Below, piece by piece: positions 52,872 through 61,431 of a stretch of 64,000 bases of DNA. Every line of letters starts with the position of its first letter. The first letter of the stretch is position 1. The translations under genes were made by a program, and so were the position numbers. Source of the DNA: an uncultured Luteitalea sp. (lineage in GTDB: Bacteria > Acidobacteriota > Vicinamibacteria > Vicinamibacterales > Vicinamibacteraceae); assembly GCA_934541105.1 (NCBI GenBank), contig CAKTDA010000004.1, forward strand, positions 248,001 to 312,000, given 5' to 3'. The notes below the pieces were generated by a model. That model worked only from the letters and a program-made list of their open reading frames with translations, was not told the DNA's origin and did not search any database.

Positions 52872-52892
52872 CGGCTCACCGATGGTGAGCCG
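52872..52892 (+). other. Stable stem-loop between trxA and trxB
   Basis: CGGCTCACC-GAT-GGTGAGCCG, a 9-bp perfect stem with a 3-nt loop, 5 nt after the trxA stop and 17 nt before the trxB ATG. It may be an mRNA processing or partial termination point that adjusts the two protein levels. Confidence 0.7.
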
Positions 52893-52908
52893 TCCTCCAG
52901 GACGTCCC

Positions 52909-53880
52909 ATGACCGAGCAGTTGAACGACGTGACGATCATCGGGTCCGGCCCGGCCGGGCTGACGGCGGCGCTGTACGCGGCGCGCGCCAACCTTGCCCC
53001 GATCGTGATCGAGGGCCTGCAGCCCGGCGGGCAGCTCACGATCACGACGATGGTCGAGAACTGGCCGGGTCACCGGGATGGCGTGCTCGGCCCGCAGCTG
53101 ATGGCCGACATGCGTGCGCAGGCCGAGCACTTCGGCACGCGCATCGTCGCGGGCATCGTCGAGCGCGTGGACCTCTCCGCACGGCCGTTCACGCTGACGC
53201 TGGAGAGCGGCGAGGTGATCCGGACGCGCGCACTGATCGTCGCGACGGGCGCGTCGGCCAAGCTGCTGGGGCTGCCGTCCGAGATGAAGCTGATGGGCCG
53301 CGGCGTCAGCACGTGCGCGACCTGCGACGGCTTCTTCTTCCGCAACCGCCCGATCGCCATCGTCGGCGGCGGCGACACGGCGCTCGAGGAGGCGTTGTAC
53401 CTCGCCAAGCTCGCGTCGCACGTCACCGTGATCCACCGGCGCGACAGCCTGCGGGCGTCGAAGATCATGCAGGACAAGGCGCTGGCGAACCCGAAGATCG
53501 CCTTCCGGTGGAACTCGGTCGTCGAGGAGATCGTGGCCGACGAGCGCGGCGACGTGAATGGCGCCCGGGTGCGCAACGTCGTGACCGGCGAGGTCGAGGT
53601 GATGGCGGTCGACGGCGTCTTCGTCGCGATCGGGCACACGCCGAACACGGCGCTCTTCAAGGGGCAGCTGGAGATGGACGCCAGCGGCTACCTGATCACG
53701 CAGGGCACGCGGACAAACGTCGAGGGCGTGTTTGCGGCCGGCGACGTGCAGGACCAGATCTATCGTCAGGCGATCACGTCGGCGGGCAGCGGCTGCATGG
53801 CGGCGATGGACGCCGAGCGCTGGCTCGAGCACGGCAGCGCCGCCGATCACCTGGAACAGGCGACCGCCGCGACGGCCTGA
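52909..53880 (+). CDS. trxB: Thioredoxin-disulfide reductase
   Basis: A 323-residue FAD/NADPH flavoenzyme that reduces thioredoxin. FAD motif IIGSGPAGLTAALYAARAN, redox pair CATCDG (STCATCDGFFF), NADPH motif VGGGDTALEEALYL and the C-terminal FAD block GVFAAGDVQD. AGGA lies 6 nt before ATG 52909; the ATG at 52882 lies in the hairpin loop and is disfavoured. It ends 2 bp from the convergent mnmA gene. Confidence 0.97.
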   Translation: MTEQLNDVTIIGSGPAGLTAALYAARANLAPIVIEGLQPGGQLTITTMVENWPGHRDGVLGPQLMADMRAQAEHFGTRIVAGIVERVDLSARPFTLTLESGEVIRTRALIVATGASAKLLGLPSEMKLMGRGVSTCATCDGFFFRNRPIAIVGGGDTALEEALYLAKLASHVTVIHRRDSLRASKIMQDKALANPKIAFRWNSVVEEIVADERGDVNGARVRNVVTGEVEVMAVDGVFVAIGHTPNTALFKGQLEMDASGYLITQGTRTNVEGVFAAGDVQDQIYRQAITSAGSGCMAAMDAERWLEHGSAADHLEQATAATA

Positions 53881-53882
53881 TC

Positions 53883-54950
53883 TCACGCCGCGATCCAGCC
53901 TCCACCGAGCACTTCGTCGCCGTCGTAGAACACGGCGGCCTGGCCCGGCGTGATCGCGTACTGCGGCGCGTCGAAGGCGATCTCCGCCGCGTCGGGCCCG
54001 AGCGGCAGCACCAGGGCCGCTGCCGCTGCGTGGCGATGCCGGATCTGCACGGCCACGCGGATTGGCGCATCGGGCACGCGCCCCGACACCCAGTTCACCT
54101 CACGCACGATGCACTGCTGCCGTTCGAGCGCGTGGCGTGGTCCGACGACCACGTCGCCGGCGCCCGCGTCGATGGCCACGACGTAGAGCGGCACGCCGAC
54201 GGCAAGGCGCAAGCCCTTCCGCTGCCCGACGGTGAAGTGATGGACGCCGTCGTGCGCACCGAGCGCCCGGCCGCCGACATCGACGATGCGGCCGCCCTGC
54301 GGCGCGCGCGCGCCCGCCGCCCGCGTCACGAAGGCCGCCTGGTCGCCGTCCGGCACGAAGCAGATCTCCTGCGAGTCGGGCTTGTGCGCCACGGGGAGCT
54401 GCCGTGCGGATGCGTAAGCGCGGACCGACGGCTTGTCCATGTGGCCGACGGGGAAGATCGCGCGCGCGAGCTGCGCCTGCGTCAGCGAGAAGAGGAAGTA
54501 CGACTGGTCCTTGCCCGGGTCGGCGCCGCGCTGCAGGTGCCAGCGGCCGTCCGCGTCCTGCCGCGACCTGACGTAGTGCCCGGTCGCCAGGCAGTCGGCG
54601 TCGAGGCCGCCGACCCGCTCGAGCAGCGTGGCGAACTTGACCTCGCTGTTGCAGCGCGTACAGGGGATCGGCGTCCGGCCGGAGACGTACTCGTCCACGA
54701 ACGGCGCCACGACCTGCGCGTGGAAGTGCGACTCGAAGTTGACGATGTAGTGGGGGATGCCGAGGCGATGCGCCACGCGCCGCGCGTCGTGCAGGTCGTC
54801 GATCGTGCAGCACGTGCCGAACGAGACCTGGCCCTCCTGCTGGTCGTAGAGCTGCATCGAGACGCCGACGACGTCGTGGCCCTGCTCGGCGAGCAGCGCC
54901 GCGGCCGCCGACGAGTCCACGCCGCCCGACATCGCGACGACCACGCGCAT
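53883..54950 (-). CDS. mnmA: tRNA-specific 2-thiouridylase
   Basis: A 355-residue enzyme that thiolates U34 of tRNA-Lys/Glu/Gln. The PP-loop MSGGVDSSAAAALLAEQGHDVVG, the first cysteine region (PCTRCNSEVKFA) and the catalytic Cys in SQEICFVPDGD are present. The ATG is 1 bp from the stop of the cysteine desulfurase gene, which supplies the sulfur, so the two form a tRNA-thiolation operon. Confidence 0.96.
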   Translation of the reverse strand: MRVVVAMSGGVDSSAAAALLAEQGHDVVGVSMQLYDQQEGQVSFGTCCTIDDLHDARRVAHRLGIPHYIVNFESHFHAQVVAPFVDEYVSGRTPIPCTRCNSEVKFATLLERVGGLDADCLATGHYVRSRQDADGRWHLQRGADPGKDQSYFLFSLTQAQLARAIFPVGHMDKPSVRAYASARQLPVAHKPDSQEICFVPDGDQAAFVTRAAGARAPQGGRIVDVGGRALGAHDGVHHFTVGQRKGLRLAVGVPLYVVAIDAGAGDVVVGPRHALERQQCIVREVNWVSGRVPDAPIRVAVQIRHRHAAAAALVLPLGPDAAEIAFDAPQYAITPGQAAVFYDGDEVLGGGWIAA

Positions 54951-54951
54951 C

Positions 54952-56160
54952 TCAGGCCTCGTGCCGCCCGGCGGCCTCGACGCCGGCGTGGGGCCGGCGA
55001 TCGGTGAGCGCGCGCAGGCGCGCGACGATGGGCGGCAGCGCGGCGACGACACGCGCGACGTCGTCGGCGGTCGTCTGGCGGCCCAGGCTGAGGCGCAGCG
55101 CGTTCTGCGTGTCGTGCAGCGGCAGGCCCATGGCCTTGAGGACGTGCGACGGCTCCAGCGTGCCCGACGAGCACGCCGACCCGGTGGACACGGCAATCCC
55201 CTCGAGGTCGAGCGCGATGAGCAGCGACTCGGCCTCGATGCCGGCAAACCCGATGTTTGTCGTGTTGGCCACGCGTGGCGCACCGGCGCCGTTGACGTGC
55301 GTCTCGGGGACGGCAGCGAGCACGCCCTGCTCGAGCGCGTCGCGCAGGGCGCCGACGTGCGCGTGGTCGGCCTCGAGGCGCTCGGATGCGAGACGGGCCG
55401 CAACGCCGAGCCCGACGATGGCCGGGACGTTCTCGGTGCCCGCGCGGCGGCTGCGCTCCTGCTTGCCGCCGGTCATTGTCGAGAGCAGCCGCGTGCCGCG
55501 GCGGATCCACAGGGCGCCCACGCCCTTCGGGCCGTACAGCTTGTGGCCGGAGAGGCTCAGGAGGTCCACGCCGAGGGTCTGGACGTCCACGGGGACCTTG
55601 CCGACCGACTGCACGGCGTCGGTGTGGACGACGATGCCGCGTGCGCGGGCGTGCGCGGCACACGCGGCCACGGGCTGCAGCGTGCCGATCTCGTTGTTGG
55701 CGTGCATCACCGTCAGGAGGGCCGTGTCGTCGGTCAGGGCCGCGGCGACGGCGTCCGGGTCCACCACGCCGTTGCGGTCGGGCGCCACCCGCGTCACCCG
55801 CCAGCCGCGCCGCTCGAGCGCGCGCATCGTGGTCAGGATGGCCTCGTGCTCGAGCGCGGTCGTCACCAGACGACGCTTGCCGAGCGGTTCGAGGGCCTCG
55901 GCCACCCCGCGGACGGCGAAGTTGTCGGCCTCGGTGCCGCCGCTGGTGAAGACGATCTCGGTGGGGGAGGCGCCGATGAGGCCCGCGACGTGCTGGCGGG
56001 CCTCGTCGAGGCGCGCCTTGGCGAGCTGGCCGAAGTGATGGACGCTCGACGCATTGCCGAACTCGTCGTGCAACACGGCCGTCACGGCGGCGATCACGTC
56101 GGGATCGACCGGGGTGGTGGCGTTGTAGTCGAGGTAAGCGCGTGCGGAACCCGCGGGCAC
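54952..56160 (-). CDS. Cysteine desulfurase (NifS/IscS family)
   Basis: A 402-residue PLP enzyme moving sulfur from cysteine to a carrier. Motifs: YLDYNATTPVDP start, TSGGTEADN, LEHEAILTTM (His), PLP-Lys in LSLSGHKLYGPKG, and the flexible-loop Cys in STGSACSSGTLEPSHV (group I type loop). GTG at 56160 is chosen since TACGAT ends 7 nt before it; a GTG at 56220 is the longer reading. Its neighbour mnmA suggests a role in tRNA 2-thiolation; there are no Fe-S assembly genes nearby. Confidence 0.94.
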   Translation of the reverse strand: MPAGSARAYLDYNATTPVDPDVIAAVTAVLHDEFGNASSVHHFGQLAKARLDEARQHVAGLIGASPTEIVFTSGGTEADNFAVRGVAEALEPLGKRRLVTTALEHEAILTTMRALERRGWRVTRVAPDRNGVVDPDAVAAALTDDTALLTVMHANNEIGTLQPVAACAAHARARGIVVHTDAVQSVGKVPVDVQTLGVDLLSLSGHKLYGPKGVGALWIRRGTRLLSTMTGGKQERSRRAGTENVPAIVGLGVAARLASERLEADHAHVGALRDALEQGVLAAVPETHVNGAGAPRVANTTNIGFAGIEAESLLIALDLEGIAVSTGSACSSGTLEPSHVLKAMGLPLHDTQNALRLSLGRQTTADDVARVVAALPPIVARLRALTDRRPHAGVEAAGRHEA

Positions 56161-56167
56161 GCGAAAG

Positions 56168-56193
56168 ATCGTACCATCCGGGTCCGGCGTCAA
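56168..56193 (-). promoter_or_regulatory. Putative leaderless promoter of the cysteine desulfurase operon
   Basis: TTGACG (56193-56188) and TACGAT (56173-56168) on the minus strand, spacer 14 bp (short), -10 ending 7 nt before GTG 56160. Confidence 0.35.
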
Positions 56194-56213
56194 ACCACAG
56201 CAGTTGCTTACGC

Positions 56214-56242
56214 TAGACACGATCTGGCCCCTCTCGTATACT
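56214..56242 (+). promoter_or_regulatory. Promoter of the bactofilin gene
   Basis: TAGACA (56214-56219), 17-bp spacer, TATACT (56237-56242); the leader would be about 47 nt before ATG 56296. It diverges from the cysteine desulfurase promoter. Confidence 0.55.
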
Positions 56243-56295
56243 CCGCCGGACGAGGGTCGTCGCTACCCTGAAGAATCCATCGGAGAGAGTCAACC

Positions 56296-56817
56296 ATGTG
56301 GAAACGCGATGACGCGCCGCGGCAACCTGCACCCGCGTCGCCCACCACTCCGCCGGCCCCTGCCGCCCCGCCACCGGCGGCGGTGGACCCCGTGCCTGCG
56401 GCTGCCGCCCGACCGGCATCGGGCCCTGGAGAACGAGCACCCATGAGCATGGGGAACATCGGCAAGTCGGTCATCATCAAGGGCGAACTCAGCGGCAGCG
56501 AAGACCTGACCATCGAGGGGCAGGTCGACGGCAAGATCGAGCTGAACAACAACGTCCTGACGATCGGCACCAACGCGAAGATCAAGGCCCAGGTGTTTGC
56601 CAAGACCGTCGTCGTCCTCGGCGAGGTCACCGGCAACATCACCGCCTCAGAGAAGGTCGACATCCGCGACAACGGCTCGGTGGACGGCGACATCACGTCA
56701 CCGAAGGTCGCGATTGCGGAGGGCGCGCACTTCCGCGGCGCCATCGACATGAACCGCGGCGGCGGCGCGCCAAAGGTCGAGGCAAAGCCGGCTCCCGCGG
56801 TCGCGGCCAAGGCCTGA
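56296..56817 (+). CDS. Bactofilin
   Basis: A 173-residue cytoskeletal protein. A disordered Pro/Ala N-tail (about 50 residues) precedes the beta-helical core with its hydrophobic ladder: SVIIKGELSGSEDLTIEGQVDGKIELNN (read in parts), VLTIGTNAKIKAQVFAKTVVVLGEV, ITASEKVDIRDNGSVDGDITSPKVAIAEGAHFRGAI, the usual DUF583 repeats. A short Ala/Lys tail ends it. Bactofilins polymerise without nucleotides and act in cell shape, stalk or chromosome positioning. Confidence 0.95.
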   Translation: MWKRDDAPRQPAPASPTTPPAPAAPPPAAVDPVPAAAARPASGPGERAPMSMGNIGKSVIIKGELSGSEDLTIEGQVDGKIELNNNVLTIGTNAKIKAQVFAKTVVVLGEVTGNITASEKVDIRDNGSVDGDITSPKVAIAEGAHFRGAIDMNRGGGAPKVEAKPAPAVAAKA

Positions 56818-56826
56818 CCAGCACTC

Positions 56827-56859
56827 CGGCGGCAGGGCGTCCTGACGCCCTGCCCGCCG
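56827..56859 (+). terminator. Strong hairpin after the bactofilin gene
   Basis: GGCAGGGCGT / ACGCCCTGCC, 10 bp with a 4-nt loop, extended by four pairs across a one-base bulge. No U tract. It sits just before the GTG at 56879 and separates the two transcripts. Confidence 0.5.
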
Positions 56860-56878
56860 CCTCCCACGCCCGCTGCTC

Positions 56879-57670
56879 GTGTCCGATTCCCCCGATCGTT
56901 CGCTGACCTCGCGGTTGTTCGGCTGGGCCCGCCGTCAGGATCAGTCTGCGGACGGCGGACGCGCGGCTGGTCCTCCCGTCGGCACGAAGGTCCTGACGAA
57001 GCTGATTGGCGCCCTCGCGACCCGCGAGGCTCCCGTCGTGCTCGATCTCGGACCCGTCGTCGGGAGCAACGTCTCGTACCTCGGCGAGCAACTCGGCTGC
57101 CGCCTGCGCGTCGAGGACCTGTTCTCGGACATCGATCGCCTCACGCGCGAGCAGCGGTTCGAGACGATGGCGGAGTTCCTCGAACAGCGCTTCTCGTACG
57201 AGCCCGAGAGCGTCGACGCGGTGCTCTGCTGGGACGTGCTCGACTACCTGGAGAAGCCGGCCGCGACGGTGCTCGCCTCCCGGGTCGTCGAGTGGATCAA
57301 GCCAGGCGGCGTGGCGCTGTGCTTCTTCAACATGGTCACGAGCCCGACGCCGGTCTACACCCGGTACGTGATCACCGACACCGAGCACCTGCAGTACCGC
57401 ACGTCGCCGGCGGCCCACCCGCGCCGGACCGTGTACCAGAACCGCGACATCGACCGCCTGTTCAACGGCCTGTACGTGAGCGACAGTTTCCTGCTGCAGC
57501 ACAAGGTCCGCGAAGTGCTCCTCCGCAAGAAGGCCGCGCCAGCGAACGCTGAACGCCGAACGGGGAACGCCGAGCCCGAAGCGCCGAACGCCGAACGAGG
57601 CACGCCGAACGAACCCCGAGAGGCGAAGGCCGCCGGCCGACCGACGAAGGCCAACCATGATCGATCTTGA
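56879..57670 (+). CDS. Class I SAM-dependent methyltransferase with heptad-repeat tail
   Basis: A 263-residue methyltransferase-like protein: VVLDLGPVVGSNVSYLGEQLG (SAM-motif I, read as 52-72), RLRVEDLFSDI, SVDAVLCWDVLDYLEKP and GGVALCFFNMVTS. After residue about 220 the sequence turns repetitive and disordered (ANAERRTGNAEPEAPNAERG), coded by ten heptanucleotide units. It starts at GTG with no clear Shine-Dalgarno. Its last 14 bp overlap the acyl-CoA dehydrogenase gene. Substrate unknown. Confidence 0.8.
   Translation: MSDSPDRSLTSRLFGWARRQDQSADGGRAAGPPVGTKVLTKLIGALATREAPVVLDLGPVVGSNVSYLGEQLGCRLRVEDLFSDIDRLTREQRFETMAEFLEQRFSYEPESVDAVLCWDVLDYLEKPAATVLASRVVEWIKPGGVALCFFNMVTSPTPVYTRYVITDTEHLQYRTSPAAHPRRTVYQNRDIDRLFNGLYVSDSFLLQHKVREVLLRKKAAPANAERRTGNAEPEAPNAERGTPNEPREAKAAGRPTKANHDRS
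57544..57613 (+). repeat. Ten in-phase heptanucleotide units (GAACGCC type) inside a coding tail
   Basis: Units GAACGCT, GAACGCC, GAACGGG, GAACGCC, GAGCCCG, AAGCGCC, GAACGCC, GAACGAG, GCACGCC, GAACGAA run without break. Seven-base units shift frame each copy and close after 21 bases, so they code a seven-residue period. Confidence 0.92.
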
Positions 57671-58874
57671 CCTGACCGAGGAGCACCGCCTGCTCGAGCA
57701 GACGGTGCGGGAGTGGGCCGCGCGCGACGTGGCGCCGCAGATCGCCGAGCTCGATCGGCAGCACCGGTTCGACCCGCGCATCCTGCCGCAGATGGCCGAC
57801 CTCGGCCTGCTCGGCATCTGCGTGCCCGAGGCGTACGGCGGCGCGGGCATGGACTACATCAGCCTCGGCCTCGCGAGTGAGGAGCTCGAGTACGTCGACA
57901 CCTCCTTACGGGTGATCCTGTCGGTGCACGTCGGGCTGAACTGCCTCTCCATCCTGAGCTGGGGCACCGAGGACCAGAAGCAGCGCTACCTGGTGCCGCA
58001 GGCGCGCGGCGAGCGGATTGCGACGTTCGGCCTCACCGAGCCTGCCGCCGGCAGCGACGCGCGCGGCATCCAGTCGATCGCCGAGCGGAAGGGCGACCGC
58101 TACGTGCTCTCGGGCGAGAAGATGTGGATCTCGCTTGCCGACGTCGCCGACAACTTCCTCGTGATCGCCTGGAGCGATGCGGCCAGGAAGCGCGCAAAGG
58201 ATCCGAGCGGGCTGAGTGCGTTCATCGTCGAGCGCGGGTTCAAGGGGTTCTCGAGCGGCACGCTCACGCACAAGTGGGGCATCCTCGCGGGCAACACCGG
58301 GTTCTTCTCGATGGACGAAGTCGAGGTGCCCGCAGAGAACCTCCTCGGGCGCGAGGGCGAGGGCTTCAAGATCGCGATGTTCGCGCTCGATCAGGGGCGC
58401 TACACCGTGGCGGCCGGGGCCACCGGCCTCATCCGCGCGTGCCGGGACGCGAGCGTCGCGTACGCGCTGCAGCGGCAGGCCTTCGGCGTCGAGATCGGCC
58501 AGCACCAGCTCGTGAAGGAGATGCTGGCCCGCATGGAGGCCGACTACCAGCAGTCGCGGCTGTTGTGGCTGCGGGCAGGCTGGATGAAGAACATCGGCCG
58601 GCGCAACACGAAGGAGACGAGCGTCGCCAAGTGGATGGCGACGGTGGCCTCCGAGCGTGCGGCCGGTGACGCCGTGCAGATTCACGGCGCCAACGGCTAC
58701 TCCGACGAGTACCCCGTCGGGCGTTTCTACCGCAACTGCAAGGGCGCGGTGATCTACGAGGGCACGCGCGAGATCCACGCGCTGATGCAGGCCGACTACC
58801 TGCTCGGCTATCGCACCGACAAGCCCACGCGGTGCGAACTGCCGCCCTGGCACGGTCCCTCGGCCGGCGCCTGA
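57657..58874 (+). CDS. Acyl-CoA dehydrogenase
   Basis: A 405-residue FAD flavoenzyme introducing the alpha-beta double bond in acyl-CoA. FGLTEPAAGSDARG and the substrate/FAD loops, QHQLVKEMLARM, and the catalytic Glu in AVIYEGTREIHALMQADYLLG are present; VPEAYGGAGMDYISLGLASEELEYVDTSLRV (read in two blocks) resembles the glutaryl-/short-chain enzymes. The ATG overlaps the end of the preceding gene. Confidence 0.94.
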   Translation: MIDLDLTEEHRLLEQTVREWAARDVAPQIAELDRQHRFDPRILPQMADLGLLGICVPEAYGGAGMDYISLGLASEELEYVDTSLRVILSVHVGLNCLSILSWGTEDQKQRYLVPQARGERIATFGLTEPAAGSDARGIQSIAERKGDRYVLSGEKMWISLADVADNFLVIAWSDAARKRAKDPSGLSAFIVERGFKGFSSGTLTHKWGILAGNTGFFSMDEVEVPAENLLGREGEGFKIAMFALDQGRYTVAAGATGLIRACRDASVAYALQRQAFGVEIGQHQLVKEMLARMEADYQQSRLLWLRAGWMKNIGRRNTKETSVAKWMATVASERAAGDAVQIHGANGYSDEYPVGRFYRNCKGAVIYEGTREIHALMQADYLLGYRTDKPTRCELPPWHGPSAGA

Positions 58875-58902
58875 CCGTGGCAACGCGAAGGCCCGCACGG
58901 CG

Positions 58903-60111
58903 GTGAGCCGCAACCTGTTTGCCATCGCGGGCGCCTGCTTCATCGGCTTCTCCGGCTTCACGCTGGTGATGCCGTTCCTGCCGCTCTACTTCGCGCAGCT
59001 CGGCATGCGCGACCCCGCCGACATCGCGCTGTGGTCGGGGCTGAGCCTCGGCGTCACGCCGGGGATGACCGCCCTCCTCGCGCCGCTCTGGGGACGCGTG
59101 GCCGATCGCTACGGCAACAAGTTCCTCGTGCTGCGATCGCTTGCCTGCTTCGTCCTGACGATGGTGCTGTTCGGCCTCGTCACGCGGCCGTGGCATGTCT
59201 TCGCGCTGCGTGTCCTCCAGGGCTTCTTCGCGGGCTATGGCGCGCTGGCGGTCGCGATGGCCGCGCAGGCCGCGCCGCGCGAGCGGATGGCGAGCGCCAT
59301 CGGCACGGTGCAGACCGCGCAGCGGCTCGGTCCCGCGATCGGGCCGGTGATTGGCGGGGTGCTGGCCGTGGCCATCGGCATCCGCGCGTCGTTCTTCGTG
59401 TCGTCCCTCTTCTACGCGGCGGCCTTCGTGCTCGTGTGGCGCTGGTTCGACGAGGGGCCCCGGCGCCCTGCGGTGCGTGGCGCCACCGACGCCACCGGAC
59501 TGCACCTCCGGAACGGACACGCGCTGCAGCAGTTCGTCCTGTTGATGGGCGTCATCTTCGGGCTCCAGCTCGTGGACCGCAGCTTCGGCCCGGTGCTCCC
59601 GCTGTACCTCGAGCAGCTCGGCGTGCCGCGCGACCGCGTGGCGCTTGCCTCCGGCGTGCTGTTCTCGGCGGTCGCGTTTGCCGGGGCGGCAGGCAACCTC
59701 GCGACGCAACGCCTGCTGCTGTGGACCTCGCCGCGTGCGCTGCTGCGCTGGACGGCACTCGGCGCGGCGGTGGGGCTCGTGCCGTTCGTGCTCGGGCTGT
59801 CGGTCGAGGCGCTGCTCGCGGCCGCGGTGCTGTTCGGCTTCGCGATCGGTGTCGCCATGACGGCCTCGTTCACGGCCGCAGGTCATGTGGTGCAGGAGGA
59901 GTCGCGCTCGACGGGATTCGGGCTCCTGACGAGCGCGTCGCTTGCGGGCCTGGCCCTGAGCCCGATTGCCGCCGGCGTGCTGGCGCGCATCTCCATCCGC
60001 AGCGTCTTCATCGTCGGCGTGATCACGCTGGCGGTGCTCTCGGCGATGGTGAGCTACGTGCTGCGCGAGCGCGTGGATCGCGCGTCATTTCCGACGGTGG
60101 AGGAGACGTGA
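58903..60111 (+). CDS. Major facilitator superfamily transporter
   Basis: A 402-residue, 12-helix transporter. The loop 2-3 motif GRVADRYGNKFLVLRS corresponds to motif A, and a second copy of the half-structure follows after the RPAVRGATDATGLHLRNG loop. Resembles multidrug or sugar efflux MFS (DHA1-like). GTG start; substrate unknown. It is 28 bp after the acyl-CoA dehydrogenase gene. Confidence 0.9.
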   Translation: MSRNLFAIAGACFIGFSGFTLVMPFLPLYFAQLGMRDPADIALWSGLSLGVTPGMTALLAPLWGRVADRYGNKFLVLRSLACFVLTMVLFGLVTRPWHVFALRVLQGFFAGYGALAVAMAAQAAPRERMASAIGTVQTAQRLGPAIGPVIGGVLAVAIGIRASFFVSSLFYAAAFVLVWRWFDEGPRRPAVRGATDATGLHLRNGHALQQFVLLMGVIFGLQLVDRSFGPVLPLYLEQLGVPRDRVALASGVLFSAVAFAGAAGNLATQRLLLWTSPRALLRWTALGAAVGLVPFVLGLSVEALLAAAVLFGFAIGVAMTASFTAAGHVVQEESRSTGFGLLTSASLAGLALSPIAAGVLARISIRSVFIVGVITLAVLSAMVSYVLRERVDRASFPTVEET

Positions 60112-60125
60112 GCGGGTCCACCGGG

Positions 60126-60134
60126 TGCTAACAT
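60126..60134 (+). promoter_or_regulatory. Extended -10 before hflX
   Basis: TGcTAACAT (hexamer 60129-60134); ends 7 nt before the GTG at 60142 and contains the ATG at 60133. No -35. Confidence 0.35.
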
Positions 60135-60141
60135 GCGGTCG

Positions 60142-61431
60142 GTGAACGAAGGGTCCGGACCCGGAGGTCCCGCCTCGGGACGTGAGCGTGCGGCGCTTGT
60201 CGGCCTGATCACCGGGTCGATGCGGCGGACCCATGTCGAGGACGCGCTCGACGAGCTGGCGGGCCTTGCCGAGGCCGCCGACGTCGAGCCGGCGCTGCGC
60301 TTCACGCAGGAACGGGATCGCCCCGATGCGGGCACGCTCATCGGATCGGGCAAGCTCACGCTGCTCAAGGCGGCCTGCGACGAAGCCGACGTCCCGCTCG
60401 TCATCTTCGACAACGAGCTCACGCCCGCACAGCTCCGGAACATCGAGAAGACGCTCGAACGCCGCGTGATCGATCGCACGCAGCTGATCCTCGACATCTT
60501 TGCGCGGCGCGCGCGGACGCGGGAGGGCAAGCTCCAGGTCGAACTGGCGCAGCTGCGCTACCTGCTGCCGCGGCTCGTCGGCGCGTCGGCCGCACTCTCG
60601 CGCCTCGGCGGCGGCATCGGCACACGCGGGCCCGGTGAGACGAAGCTCGAAACCGATCGCCGGCGCATCCGGTTGCGCATCGCGTCGCTCAGCGACGACC
60701 TCTCGCAGGTGCGGCGCCGGCGCGGCCAGTTGCGCGATCGCCGGCGCCGGACCGAGTTGCCGGCCGTCGCGCTCGTCGGCTACACGAACGCGGGGAAGAC
60801 CACGCTCTTCAACCGCCTGACCGACGATGACGCCGTGGCGTCGGATGCGCTGTTTGTCACGCTCGATCCCCTGACGCGCGAATTGCGCCTGCCCAGCCGC
60901 CAGCGTGCGTCCATCTCGGACACGGTGGGCTTCATCGATCGCCTGCCGCACACGCTCGTCGCCGCCTTCCGGGCCACGCTCGAGGAAGTGGCCGACGCCG
61001 ACCTGTTGCTGCACGTCGTGGACGGATCGATCGACGACTTCGAGCGTCACATCCGCGCGGTCGAGCGCGTACTCGGCGAAGTGGGCGCGCACGACGTGCC
61101 GGCGCTGCTGGTGTTCAACAAGGTGGACCGGCTCGACGCGGGTGCCCGCGAGCACCTGCGCCAGGCCTACGACGGATCGCTGCAGATCTCGGCGGCCACC
61201 GGCGACGGTGTCGAGACGCTGCTCGCCGAGGTGGCCCGCGCGCTGGCTCTCGACACCCGCCGCGTCACGCTCTCGTTCGACCAGGCCCGTGCCGAGGATC
61301 GCGAAGCCATCGAGCGACTGTACCGGGTGGCGCGCGTCCTGAGCCACGACGCCGATGGCGACCACGTGAGCATCGAGGCGGAGGTGCCGCGCCGGTTGAT
61401 GCAGCGGCTCCAGGAAGGGCTGTCGCTGTGA
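60142..61431 (+). CDS. hflX: GTPase HflX
   Basis: A 429-residue ribosome-associated GTPase that splits stalled 70S ribosomes after heat or antibiotic stress. N-terminal domain (DAGTLIGSGKLTLLKAACDEAD, NELTPAQLRNIEKTLE, VIDRTQLILDIFARRARTREGKLQVELAQ), long helical pair, glycine loop SRLGGGIGTRGPGETKLETDRR, then the G domain: GYTNAGKTTLFN, DTVGFIDRLPH and NKVD. Start at GTG 60142 follows the -10 spacing rule; ATG 60133 would add three residues. Its stop overlaps the start of the next gene (GTGA). Confidence 0.95.
   Translation: MNEGSGPGGPASGRERAALVGLITGSMRRTHVEDALDELAGLAEAADVEPALRFTQERDRPDAGTLIGSGKLTLLKAACDEADVPLVIFDNELTPAQLRNIEKTLERRVIDRTQLILDIFARRARTREGKLQVELAQLRYLLPRLVGASAALSRLGGGIGTRGPGETKLETDRRRIRLRIASLSDDLSQVRRRRGQLRDRRRRTELPAVALVGYTNAGKTTLFNRLTDDDAVASDALFVTLDPLTRELRLPSRQRASISDTVGFIDRLPHTLVAAFRATLEEVADADLLLHVVDGSIDDFERHIRAVERVLGEVGAHDVPALLVFNKVDRLDAGAREHLRQAYDGSLQISAATGDGVETLLAEVARALALDTRRVTLSFDQARAEDREAIERLYRVARVLSHDADGDHVSIEAEVPRRLMQRLQEGLSL

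Noticed and set aside
53313..55007. Long plus-strand open frame across trxB and mnmA
   Set aside because: Crosses a real stop-stop junction in another frame; low-complexity Arg/Ala product.
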